Shown piece by piece: positions 1-10,000 of a stretch of DNA of 64,000 nt. Source of the stretch: Apium graveolens (taxonomy: Eukaryota > Streptophyta > Magnoliopsida > Apiales > Apiaceae); NCBI RefSeq assembly GCF_009905375.1, contig NC_133647.1:80814442-80878441 (forward strand). The letters are read 5' to 3'. Under the pieces are notes generated by a model. The model worked only from the letters and a program-made list of their open reading frames with translations, ran no database searches and was not told the origin of the DNA. Numbering within the stretch: position 1 is the first letter of the stretch; each line of letters opens with the position of its first letter. The position numbers and the translations under genes are program-made.

Positions 1-1879
1 TGCCCTGTATCTAGGGAATACAGGAGGAACGATTGAAGGATAACCTTAGAGGTTTTATAAGGAAAAGGTAATATTCAAAATTCTCAAGAATAGAAATGTG
101 GATAAAGGAAATATGACGTAATTATAATGATGCCAAGTGGGGCACGTGTTAAACCACGAGAAAGTATGGATCGAACCAGTAATGGTCGAAATTGTTCAGG
201 GCAATTAGGACTTAAGATAAAAAAAAAATGTTCTAAGTATGATTGAGAGTCAGTCTTGACAGTGATTAGCCTCTAAAGACTGAGGCAAAACTTATGGAAA
301 AATGGTGATATTTTTTTTCCCATCTGATTTTAAGGAAAACATCTTCACTCAAGCAGTGATCGGAAATAAGGTAGAAAATTTATTTGGAGGTGGGTTAAAA
401 TGACATTGACTGTAAGGAAATTTTACTATCAGGAAAGGCCAAGAGGTGGCCGACACTTTAAGGGTAAGAGGATAATTATAGGCGCGTGTGCCAAAAGAAT
501 ACAGTGATGATGGTTAAAAATGGAAGGTTGAATTATGGTTTGGAAGATTGACATTCCTTCTGATGACTGTGCAATATCCAACCGTAATAGTGGTTGGTAA
601 AAGTTTAATTCGTGTAATCGCCATGAACGGGCTATCTATCTTAGGAGGTCCTATCTTGGGATAAGCCAGGACCATGTTTCCAAAAGGACTAGACGAACCT
701 TTGAGTTAAGTCTTCTATTTAAGGGCATATGATTAAAATGGTATTACCTGCTATCGTTGCTTTGATTGAAACTCTTCTGCAATTTTATCTACTTCATGTC
801 ATGAAAGTACGTCAGAGTTTGGAGTGTTCTTCATGAATTGTGATTGGTGGTTATGTTAACTCCTTAGGAGAATTTGATACAACATGTATAGACTCCATAT
901 GGTTAGATATTAAGATTTTATGGAAAAATGAATGACTACAGTGGGTCAGTGGTGGACCATAGTAAGGCAGCAATGATTCTGCGAGTAGTGAGCTGATTAC
1001 AAAATCGGGTCGTGGTAGTGTATAAGTTATCATTGATAGACTAATTAAGTAGAGTATCTACCTAGTGAATTATTATTCTTTCTTATCAATAGAGAGTCGT
1101 ATTATTATACGAGGAAGGTTGCGGTGCAAGCATAGAATTCTAGTAGCGATGATGTATAGAATGAGATCCCAGATTCGATTTTCGATGTCGAGGGAGTTTC
1201 AAAGGTGATTGTGTTTAAACTCGAGGAAGAGCATGGGTCCATAGAATGATGGACGGAATAGAAATATTTAGGCATGGGAAATACGATGCTATAATACTTG
1301 ATGCTGATATAAATACGTTTATGTTTTGTTCTCCTATGACAAACCTCTATAATTCAGAGGTAGGTTCCAAGCCAGATATTTTGTGGCAGTATATATATTT
1401 TTTTTTATATACAATTTCTCTTCAGTTCGTTCTTTTCTCTTCTTTTCATTTCATGTAATCTGAGAAGAACAACCCTTCCAGAAGGGGAGGTATTGCCGAA
1501 TGACTATCTATCTGTGTGATAGAAGCCTAGTAGGATACCATCTATTGTTTAATTGCTTGTCAAGTACTAAAGGCTGGCCACCTTCTGTACTAACTATGCA
1601 ATATAACAAGTGTTCATGATCATAGTGATCTCTCAACAAATTCCTTTACTTCTATATGATTGATCAAGCTTCCAAAGATAGAAGCAGCTGAAAAAGGAGT
1701 AATAAAGTGGTGGTAGTATGCGGAATGGGAACACGTTCGTGATACTAAGGTTGACGTGGTTATTAAAAGGTTATAGAACGCTAACGAGCAAAAGTATAAC
1801 CAGTATAATATTAGGAACGGAAGGTGATAGCGATTACGAACTGGAAAAGAATGGGTATTGAGAAGCAAGAGCTCTAATG
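1..1879. other. Decayed repeat DNA without intact gene
   Basis: No reading frame here has a recognisable domain; all open stretches are short. The stretch lies directly upstream of a chromovirus integrase remnant in the same orientation, so it is probably the more heavily decayed part of the same Ty3/gypsy copy, but I could not align any reverse-transcriptase or protease motif to it. That origin is inference from position only. Confidence 0.4.
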
Positions 1880-2316
1880 ATTGGAAGCTATGATAAGAGT
1901 CTGTGTAATAGACTTGAAAGAAATTGGAATGATCACTTAATTCGGATTGAGTTATCTTACGACAATAGATCATATGTCATTATCGAGATGTCGCCTTATG
2001 AGATCCTTGAAGGAAGACAATGTCGATCTCCCTTATGTTAGGATGAAGTTGTAGAGCGCAAGATGCTCGGACCCGCAGTAGTCCAAGGACCAAGGGTATG
2101 ATAGATCTAATCAGAGGACGGCTGGTAGTAGCCCAAGATGGACATGATAAGTATGTTGATTTGACACGAAAGGATAAAGAGTATGAAATAGGGGACCTAT
2201 AATGTTATAGGTATCCCTTGGAAAGGATTGATGAGGTTCGGAAAGAAAGGAAAGCTAAGTCTACAATTTGTTGGACCCTTGGATATATTAAGACGTTTGG
2301 GAGGTTAGCATATGAG
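1880..2316 (+). pseudogene. Ty3/gypsy chromovirus integrase C-terminal remnant
   Basis: Piecing frames together shows the conserved end of a chromovirus integrase. From about 1985 there is SPYEILEGRQCRSPLC, the counterpart of the usual SPYEALYGRRCRSPLCW, followed by a stop where W is expected. Near 2138-2200 a stretch resembles the AQDRQ..YAD..RKD.EYE.GD segment. At 2233-2310, reading in pieces, comes FGKKGKLS followed by FVGPLDILRRLG, the chromodomain-proximal block. Frames change and stops interrupt, so the copy is dead and old. It belongs to a different lineage from the Tat elements later in the window. The scaffold gap cuts it off, so its 3' end is unknown. Confidence 0.8.
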
Positions 2317-2416
2317 NNNNNNNNNNNNNNNNNNNNNNNNNNNNNNNNNNNNNNNNNNNNNNNNNNNNNNNNNNNNNNNNNNNNNNNNNNNNNNNNNNNN
2401 NNNNNNNNNNNNNNNN
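2317..2416. other. Scaffold gap of 100 N
   Basis: Exactly one hundred undetermined bases, the conventional placeholder for a gap of unknown size. Chromovirus debris lies to the left. To the right the sequence starts in mid-integrase of a Tat element, at the base equivalent to 40352. Open frames spanning the gap are meaningless. Confidence 0.99.
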
Positions 2417-2819
2417 CTAGCATATAGGGCAGAAGCAGTTGTTCCTGTGGAGATACGCACTCGTCTCCTAGAATCCAAGCATACAATGCTGAGGAAATGA
2501 AGAAGGGCAAAGGTTAGCCCTGGACTTGATAGATGAGGTACGAGATGCAGTGCATGCAAAGATCGTAGAATATCAGAAAAAGGCCTCCTTTTACTACAAC
2601 CTAAGGGTCAAAGAAAGATTCTTTAAGCAAGGAGATTTGGTCATAAGGAAGGTGGAAGCTTCTGGAGTAGGACAAAAAGGAAAGCTCGTCCCGAATTGGG
2701 AAGGGCCATATAAGGTTAAGAGTGTTCAAGGGAGAGGAACTTATAAGTTGGAGACTATTGAAGGAGAAGAAATACCCCGGACTTGGCATGCTCAAAACCT
2801 AAAAGTTTACTCACGATAG
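2417..2819 (+). pseudogene. Tat integrase C-terminus, gypsy-A copy
   Basis: The segment encodes the AYRAEAVVPVEI block and the C-terminal tail ending in TWHAQNLKVYSR with a TAG stop at 2817-2819. Compared with the copy at 40352-40756 a base is lost at 'gagatacgcac' (2449-2459) and another in an A run near 2496, so the frame is broken before 2526. These are the kind of homopolymer indels expected from unpolished long reads, so the damage may be technical and not biological. Confidence 0.75.
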
Positions 2820-3238
2820 TTTATACATACTATAGTTGTAACAAGGTTGAAAAGCACCTTGAAGTTTTGCTCGCTTAGGATTTCATATGTTATTAGACTA
2901 TTATTTCAAATTCTAGTTCTACGAAGAATTATGTAAGGGATGGATCCCAAGAGTTTACAGTTAATAAAGTTTCCATAAACTTATCCTAGAACTGGTTGGC
3001 TCATCGCATGAATGTTTGAGTTTACTCATCTATTCTGGTACAAGTACGAGCAAATATAAGGGAAAGCTACGAAAAGGCTAGCAAACTAACTCCCATAAGA
3101 TGGTACAAGTACTTAGAAAAAATGGTAAAAAGCAAGCAAACACTTAAAATAACATAAATAATCCCTGAAGGAAATAAGTTCAGAGTACAATTAGTTAAGA
3201 TAAAAACAACAAACATAAAGTCTAAAAGACTAGAAATA

Positions 3239-5084
3239 CTACTCCTCCATATTGGATCCATCCTTCCCCTGCTCCTTCTCAGTATCCTCCTTCTCAACAT
3301 TAGCAGAAGGCTCGGCATCCTTTACAGGAGAATGAGAGGGTAGTACTGGGATCGAGGATACATTCATCATTCCGGGGGGGAGTTAAAGAGAGCATTCAGG
3401 CTTGTCTTCAGTCACTGGCTGTTCAGGACTTATAAAGTCCTTGGGATCTATTAAGCCAGGGTGTTTCTCAAACACTGCCTTCACAGCTGCATCCCACCCT
3501 TGGGTAAACTGAAGAGGATAAAGACTCTCATAGGAATTTCCATGAGATTTTTAAATTTCTCAGAATCCATTTAGTCATCAATGATGGTTTCTTTGTCACT
3601 CCGGAGCTTAACCAGCTCAATATGGGCCTTGAACAGCTCCTCCCCCTTTTAGCTTCTTCTCCAAAACCTCATCCCTCTCCTTCCACTTCTTCATCTCTCT
3701 CTCAAACTCATCTGAGTTCCCCTTCCAGGACCAAGCTTGATGAAGGGCCGCCTGGAAGTAGGTGTTGTTCTGCACAAAGAAGTATGATTTAACATAGATC
3801 TATAAACAAAGAGAGAAGTTGAAATTAAAAGGTAAGACAAAATGTTATCGTAGATTGGGCCTGAGAACCTAGGAGCTCAATGGACTCAATGTCACTCCCC
3901 GTGACAATATCAGTGAAATTATGGGGAGTTATGGAGTGGTAAGACCAATCCTTAGCATGTTTGGTGGATCCCATCACCGTATCACTCCTCCTAAAGCCCC
4001 AGTTGGGCCTGAAAGAATGCACCTTCAAGGGGGGATCCATATCATCCCCTAGTTCCACCACCGGAGCATGAGGCCTAAGAAAGATAGGAGCATCAGGCTT
4101 GCTCCTGGGGTCCTTATTGAGCTTGGCCCTCTTCTGGCGGCCATATTCTCCCTCCTTAGGCCTATTAATGTTATTAATGGTCTCGCAAGCTGAAATGAAA
4201 AAGGAAGAAAAATATTAAAATCTGGAAATGATTGAGTTTCAATAAAGAGAAAGAAAAGAAAAAAACTGGTTTAGATTACCCCTATCACTGGCCTTAGAAA
4301 GGCCCACTTTCTTCAAAGAGAACTCCTCTAAGAGAGTCCATGTATCTGTTTTTCCATCATCCGAAATGAGGGCTTGATAAGCAACCTCCTCCTCGTCAGT
4401 CAGCCTAATACTAGCAGAGCTGCCATCTACTACCTTGCAAAAGGGCCTACGAAAAAGGGTAGCCCAGTCGCCTCCAGCCCATGTTAACCTAACAAACTCG
4501 TCTCTCCACTTTGGGTTATTCTCGACAATGGAGTTACCATAAAAAATGTGGGAAATTTTGGGCCTTTAACGTAATAAAACCCAGCCCGGTTGAGTTAAAG
4601 CACTGTTATAGAACTAATTTTGTTTCCTAAAAACGGCGACTGAAAGAGGGAATTTATTCCTAAGACATAAAACCATAAAGCAAATAAAATTCCTCCATGG
4701 AGGGAGCTGACATGGGTTTATTTACACATCTGCAAGCAAACATGGGATGAATTCGTGGAAGGGGAACCTAAGACCCGCGGTTAAAGCTCCTCGATAAATA
4801 AAGATTGTATCCCGCTCCCAATTACATGTCCTATCCCCAGGGGCGGCTGGAGTAATTCTAAGGTTAGGGGGAGTCTGTACATGTGTTAAAAGCTTCTATC
4901 CTACCATCTAGCTCGTGAAAGGTATTATCATGGTTGTAAGAATCTAAGTCAGATAAAGATGGATATTCATCCCCTCTAGTGTTTATCATGTTTATAGAGA
5001 AGTATAAGGAGGGCGTATTTGAATGGCGGTACCTCTTTTTAAAGAATTCATCTTGGCCAGCTTAGCAAGGTCGCGATCTGCCAT
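3239..5084 (-). pseudogene. Antisense spliced gene of Tat element, gypsy-A copy
   Basis: This has the same three-exon layout as the copies at 41178-43034 and 25884-27728. The start codon is at 5084 (product begins MADRDLAKLAKMN), exon 2 lies near 4190-3845, exon 3 near 3765-3239, and the product ends in NMEE and TAG. A TATATAAG box lies upstream (5238-5245 on the opposite strand). Several single-base differences from the 41-43 kb copy break the frame; for example the ORF from MADRD stops after PPYTSL because a base is missing near 4994. The product belongs with the plant 'putative gypsy type transposon' proteins; its function is unknown. Confidence 0.7.
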
Positions 5085-5339
5085 TGATATTCTTGGGAAG
5101 AAGGCTTGAAACCCAGAAATAGGTTGAAGATGGTGGAGCTGCGGTGGAAAACAACGCTGGAAATCGCCTTTCAAAGAGAAGAACTATAGAGATTTTTGAG
5201 AGGATTTGAGAAGTGGGAAGTGAAATGAGAATTCTCACTTATATAACCGAAAATTCAGGAATGTGAATCGACTAAAGCCCATAGAGGCAAGGCCCAATCT
5301 AAGAAAGCCAGCTAAAAAGGAAACTTCAGGGACATTCTA

Positions 5340-5995
5340 GAAACTGGAAAATGGAACTGAAAGGTCAAAAATCGACCAGAATTTCAATTAAAGTAATCGA
5401 TCAGAGTCCTGATCGATGTGAATGAAACCCTAGTCGAATTTTCATTCGATTAAAGCGGTAAAAATCTTTTAAGTTGATCAGAGTCCGGATCAAAAAAGGA
5501 AGAATTCTGATCGAATTTTCATTCGATTAGAGGGGTAAAAAATCACTTAATTAGATCAGAGTCCTGGTCGAAAGGATAAAATTCTGATCGAATTTATGTT
5601 CGACTAGAGATATATAAATTTGCTTAATTCAATTAGAGTCCTGATCGATAAAGAGAATAATTCTAATCGAATTTCAGAAAGACCACAGTGTCAAAAGCAA
5701 GTCCAAATCGATCAGAATCCTGATCGAATCGATCAGGATTCCTGGTCAATTTTACCTTAAATCTCAGTGTCAAAAATACGTCTAAGTCGATCAGAATCCT
5801 GATCGAATCGATCAGGATTCCTGGTCGATTTTCCTTAGAACACAGCAACAAGATCCAAGTTAATTCGATCAGGATCCTGATCGATTTCGATCAGGAATCC
5901 TGATCGAAATCTTGTCGACTAGAATGGAAAATAAGCTGCTAATTCGATCAGGATACTGATCGATTTCGATCAGGAATCCTGGTCGATTTAATTCA
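5340..5995. repeat. Near-palindromic GATCAGG-type repeat array (gypsy-A)
   Basis: The array is made of repeated, mostly palindromic cores such as CGATCAGGATCCTGATCG (perfect at 5866-5883), separated by short variable spacers. It lies upstream of the antisense gene's TATA box and upstream of the sense 3' LTR. Two adjacent ~93-bp units are visible around 5690-5840. Equivalent arrays occur at 43320-43950 and 24955-25575. Confidence 0.85.
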
Positions 5996-6250
5996 GAAAA
6001 TTAGGAATAAATCCTGAGAAATTAAGGAAATTCCTTATAAATTCCTGGAAATTCTGAATATCTTCTGGAAATTAGAAATAAATCCTAGAAGTTAAGAAAA
6101 ATCCTAGAAATTAAGGGAAAATTTCTGTAGTTAAGGAAAAATCCCAGAAATTAAGGGAAAATTTCTGTAAATTAAGGAAAAATCCCAGAAATTAAGGAAA
6201 GTTCCTGGAAATAGGGAAAATCTCAGAAATTGAGGAAACATTCATGAAAA
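5996..6250. repeat. Purine-rich short tandem repeat, AATTAAGGAAAAATCC type
   Basis: Degenerate ~20-bp units (AAATTAAGG, AAAATCCCAGAAATT and variants) follow the palindromic array in the direction of the 3' LTR. They match 43945-44225 in gypsy-C. The region corresponds to the hypervariable 3' untranslated region known in Tat-lineage elements. Confidence 0.75.
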
Positions 6251-6450
6251 AATACCAGAATTTCCTAAAAAGAGGAATAAGCTAAAAGAAGTAATAGAGT
6301 GTTTCCAAAACAACCTGAAGCCATGAACAAGGCAAATCTTTGTAATGTGTAGGTCGCTCCACACTTTACGCAAAAACGATACCTATAAGGGAACAAATGA
6401 ACTTAACTTCTGCGAAACCTTTCACGGTTTCCCAGAAGTTGGGGGGAAAA

Positions 6451-6961
6451 TGATAAGGAGTAAATAAACTCTGTTTGCGTAATTAATATCCCATTAATGA
6501 TACCAGAATTGGGCTGACAGTTAAGCCATTAGAAAGGACCCCAAAACCCTAATATTATTAATTTTCGTAATTAATTAATGAGGGATAAATCAGCTGATTA
6601 ATAAAGTCCAAATGAGGACATAATTCCTTGCAGATTGGCCTCCAAGAAATCTCATAGGATAAGGAATCAGTTCCTATTTCCTACGACTCCAAAGTCCGTT
6701 CTACATTCGGAGACTTTCCCACCAAGTCTCCCAACTCTAGTCCAATTCAAGGGCGCCAACACATCTATATAAGGGTCTCACCGCCACAAATCAAAACGAC
6801 GTTTTTTGACTTGTATCATTGCAATCAGTCAAGGTACGTAGCGCATCTTATTAGGCCAGGATCGAGTCACGAGACACGAGAACAGTCAAATCGAGTTTCG
6901 AAAACTCACAACTCCTAGTAAAATACAACAATTAATACACCTTAATTTTCTTTTCATAACA
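6451..6961 (+). repeat. 3' LTR of gypsy-A
   Basis: The LTR begins TGATAAGGAG after the polypurine tract GTTGGGGGGAAAA and ends TTTTCATAACA. It is almost identical to 44412-44921, with small indels. The flanking bases AGATC at 6962-6966 are the same as those after the 44921 end, which shows a shared insertion site. Confidence 0.9.
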
Positions 6962-9506
6962 AGATCTATATTATACCTATTATAATAGATTGTTCAAAAG
7001 ATCTCCAGTTTTTTATCAAAAAATCTGTTTTTCCCATGTACAATTTTAATATGGCCGAGTTCCCTTGTTTGCATGGATGCAAGAAAAAAAAGCTAACTGC
7101 TTTTAGTATGATAAAGCAGAAAGTGATGTGGATATTCAATAATCGAAATCGACGCAATACTGCCAGAAAGAACAATTTCTGAAAATGATTATCCGTGTTG
7201 TTTTCTTAAGTTAAAGCCCTTACTCCTGATGAATTAGGAAATTAATCTTGGGACTCTCGAATGTGAGACACAAGACTTATTTACCTGGACTAAACCAGTC
7301 CATCCAGCCCCGACGGACGGACCAGGAAACTCCTACATGATGTAAAAGTTGTTTACCGTGGATACAATTCGTAGAAATTGCAAATTCCTACCTCGCAGTC
7401 AAACAAATTTCTCCACTTTCTAGGAATTTAGAATAGGAATTAAATACCAATATATTATTGTATAACAAGTTGTATACCAGGTAAATATCCAAGTGCAACA
7501 AAACAAACACTTAATATAAAGAATCTAACGTGATACTTGGACAAGTCTACTAGGTGCCACAATTAGCAGTTATTCAAGAAAAACATATGACGCGAATTGA
7601 CAAGGAATCCTAAAATAAAATTCATGAGAAAATTTAAATGGCTATCTAATCATTCGACTACCACCACAACTTGGGTCATCAAATTCAAAAAAAACAGCTT
7701 TAAAAAACATGCATTAAATCAGGGACAGAGCCAGAAACAAGAGTTTGGGATGGCGAAAATTTTTCGGAGCAACTAATATTAATATTTAATTATTATATAT
7801 TAAACAAATTAATAAAATATTATTTTTAACCATTTCAATTTACAAATATACTTGAATTCGTGTATCTAAATTCCTAACTATTATAAATATCATTAATATT
7901 AGTACTATATTTACAAAATTGAAAATAAAATTTTTTTACTACTAAATATATAAATATAAAATTTTTTTCATAAATTTTAATACTAATTCTGTCATAGGTC
8001 ATAGTATATATTTTCTAGTATTTATCCGGTCTGTTTTAGTCGTTATGTTAAGGTGTTTGTTTTAATGTGTTTCTGTTGTTCTATCATTGCCTTTCTGGGT
8101 AGTTCTTTAGCAGTTGTTGGTTTCTAGAGTCTCCTACTATAATTGGAGGTGTCTTTTATAAAACAAACGAGTGATAAATTAAACTCACGTCAAGTCAATG
8201 AAATTGGAAGTAAGCTCTGGAAAAATTGTAGAAATAGGATACGACAAAAATGATGGAACTGATCGGTGATTAATGTACCAGCTCGACGAATATTAAAGAG
8301 GACAAGAAGTAGGAACATGTCCCCTAGAAACATGTCTTGTGATGGCATTCATGGTTTTCTACCAGCTGATCTGCAGCTACATTTGCTATAAGATAAATAC
8401 TAACAAGGCTCATACTGGAAATCTAGCCCCGTCTCCATATCTGCAAAGACAAGTTGCTGCTGTTTTTTGATAAAGACACTCAGACACAAGGTGCCGTTCG
8501 AATTCAGGCACAGCCGCACAAGTAAGAGTAGATAGTCAAGCCCTTCTGAAACAAAAGTTTGATTAACTGCGAAGATGTGGTAAAACAACAAACTTTAAAC
8601 TGTCTTTAAGTTCTCAGTCGAAATAACGAGCTCTATAATTCAATAATTTAAGTTTACATTTCTAGAATACTTCAATTAACATTATATGTATCAAATATTT
8701 CAGGGGCACAATATACTAGTGAAGAATAGGTACAACCTTGCCCAGGAGCAAAGAATAATAGGTACAAACCTTGCACCAGGAGCAAAGAATAATAGGTACA
8801 AACCTTGCACCAGGAGCAAATCTCAGGGGCACAACATGAAATTTTCTCACTGAAAATACCATCCTATGATTCTTTTTCTTTTATAATATTTTTACTATTG
8901 TTTAAAGAAAATCAGACCTGTACAAATATTTTCCCCTGATATTTACATAAAAATATATTTGTTTAGGGACTGGGAAGATGAAATTACGTACACATTGGTA
9001 ATAAATACCAGACAAATTTTTATACCTTTCTGTTCAACAGAAAACTTTGCAAACAATGTATATCCAAAACCTAACAGGGGACTCGTATCTTTCCATTAAA
9101 AAAGCATCCTCCCCTGCCATATTGAAAGCAAACCGGCCTATATTTGACATTAAAAAGAAAATAGGAAAAACCGTGAATTCACTGCCTCACAGGACTAAGA
9201 AAATCCCCCACTCTTGTTATTTAAGCTGGGTGAACTTAAAAAGTGTAAAATCATCCAGCCATATATTAAAAAGTAACATATACAACTAAAAGAAACTGAC
9301 TCCGACATCCAATTGACCGACTGCAAGAACTGACTCCGGTATCCAACCAACCGAAAGAATCCTGACTTCTCCATAATGGCAGTTCATGTTTTCTCTTTCG
9401 CCCATTACTGGAAACCTTTACCCACCGACCTCAATCACGCTAGACCAATACCACACGGACCAATACATAAACGACAAGATGCCTACAATGACCAAACTTT
9501 GCAGAA
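6962..9506. other. Non-coding flank, duplicate of 44922-47435
   Basis: AT-rich spacer without a recognisable gene. It holds a three-unit tandem repeat of about 33 bp around 8727-8822 (core AGGTACAAACCTTGCACC). In the other copy the same DNA leads into the 3' end of importin alpha; here it breaks at 9506 before reaching it, so the importin gene is not duplicated in this window. Confidence 0.75.
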
Positions 9507-9944
9507 CTTAAGTGCTGAAGGACGATCAGATAAGGACAGTAGCTGATTAAAGGAAAGAAGATCAAGATAAACATAAGAAGAGATATGCATGAAGAAGGAA
9601 TTCTGTAAAGAATGGAATACTTGGAAGAAAAGATATCTGATTGATATATTTTAGGAAGCAGAATTATATTCCATATCAATTAGCGATTATCTTGTAACTG
9701 TGTAGTATATAAACACAGACATAGGGTTTACACTATAAGTGTTGTCATTATTAGAGAAAATTATTCATTGTAACCCTAGCAGCTCTCGTGATATTTGTTC
9801 ATCACTGAGAGGTAACAGTTCCATATTGTAACAGAGTTTATTGTTTCAATAAAGTTTGTTTTCCGTTATTTAAGTTCTTAAAGTTTGATTTGAGTGTATT
9901 ATATACTGTATTCACCCCCTCTAAAGTGTGTGTGTGACCTAACA
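9507..9944 (+). repeat. Truncated 5' LTR of copia-1
   Basis: This matches the last ~438 bp of the 3' LTR (from about 22207) and ends GTGACCTAACA. The first ~175 bp are missing, replaced by the duplicated flank. By eye it differs from the 3' LTR at about a dozen positions, suggesting an insertion of moderate age. The breakpoint shares CAGAA with the preceding sequence, so the join is either microhomology-mediated or an assembly misjoin. Confidence 0.88.
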
Positions 9945-9946
9945 AT

Positions 9947-9958
9947 TGGTATCAGAGC
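9947..9958 (+). other. Primer binding site (initiator Met-tRNA type)
   Basis: TGGTATCAGAGC starts two bases after the LTR end. This is the standard plant Ty1/copia primer site, complementary to the 3' end of initiator methionine tRNA. Confidence 0.93.
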
Positions 9959-10000
9959 CTACATGTTAACATACATACAGTTAAAGATCCAAACACAATC

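Larger units (their letters stand above)
2417..6961 (+). mobile_element. Tat-lineage Ty3/gypsy element, 3' portion (gypsy-A)
   Basis: This holds the last part of integrase, the antisense spliced gene, two tiers of tandem repeats, the polypurine tract and a 3' LTR, in the same order as 40352-44921 of gypsy-C. Everything 5' of the integrase C-terminus lies in or beyond the scaffold gap. It shares the insertion junction of gypsy-C (LTR end CATAACA then AGATC), so it is a second representation of that element and not an independent family member. Confidence 0.88.
2417..9506 (+). repeat. 7.1-kb near-identical duplicate of 40352-47435
   Basis: The first base after the gap matches 40352, and similarity continues through the element's integrase end, antisense gene, repeat arrays, 3' LTR and ~2.5 kb of non-element flank, up to the bases GCAGAA at 9501-9506 (47430-47435). 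Most differences are one-base indels, often in homopolymers, plus one ~33-bp indel near 9063-9096. Because the same LTR/host junction is present in both, this is duplication of one locus and not two insertions. It may be an uncollapsed haplotype or an error-rich contig end, or a real segmental duplication. The right end abuts a truncated copia LTR through the shared bases CAGAA. Confidence 0.9.

Noticed and set aside
1246..1458. 70-residue ORF with hydrophobic C-terminus
   Set aside because: No similarity recognised, no conserved neighbour, decayed-repeat context, T-run coded tail.
2205..2559. Several open frames spanning the N run
   Set aside because: They are created by translating undetermined bases; no real coding evidence.
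3067..3318. Minus-strand ORFs of ~80 residues at 3067-3318 and 41015-41257
   Set aside because: Out of frame with the third exon of the antisense gene, which accounts for this sequence.
2417..6961. Independent third insertion of the gypsy-C family
   Set aside because: The host sequence after its LTR is the same as after gypsy-C, so it is a duplicate of one locus.
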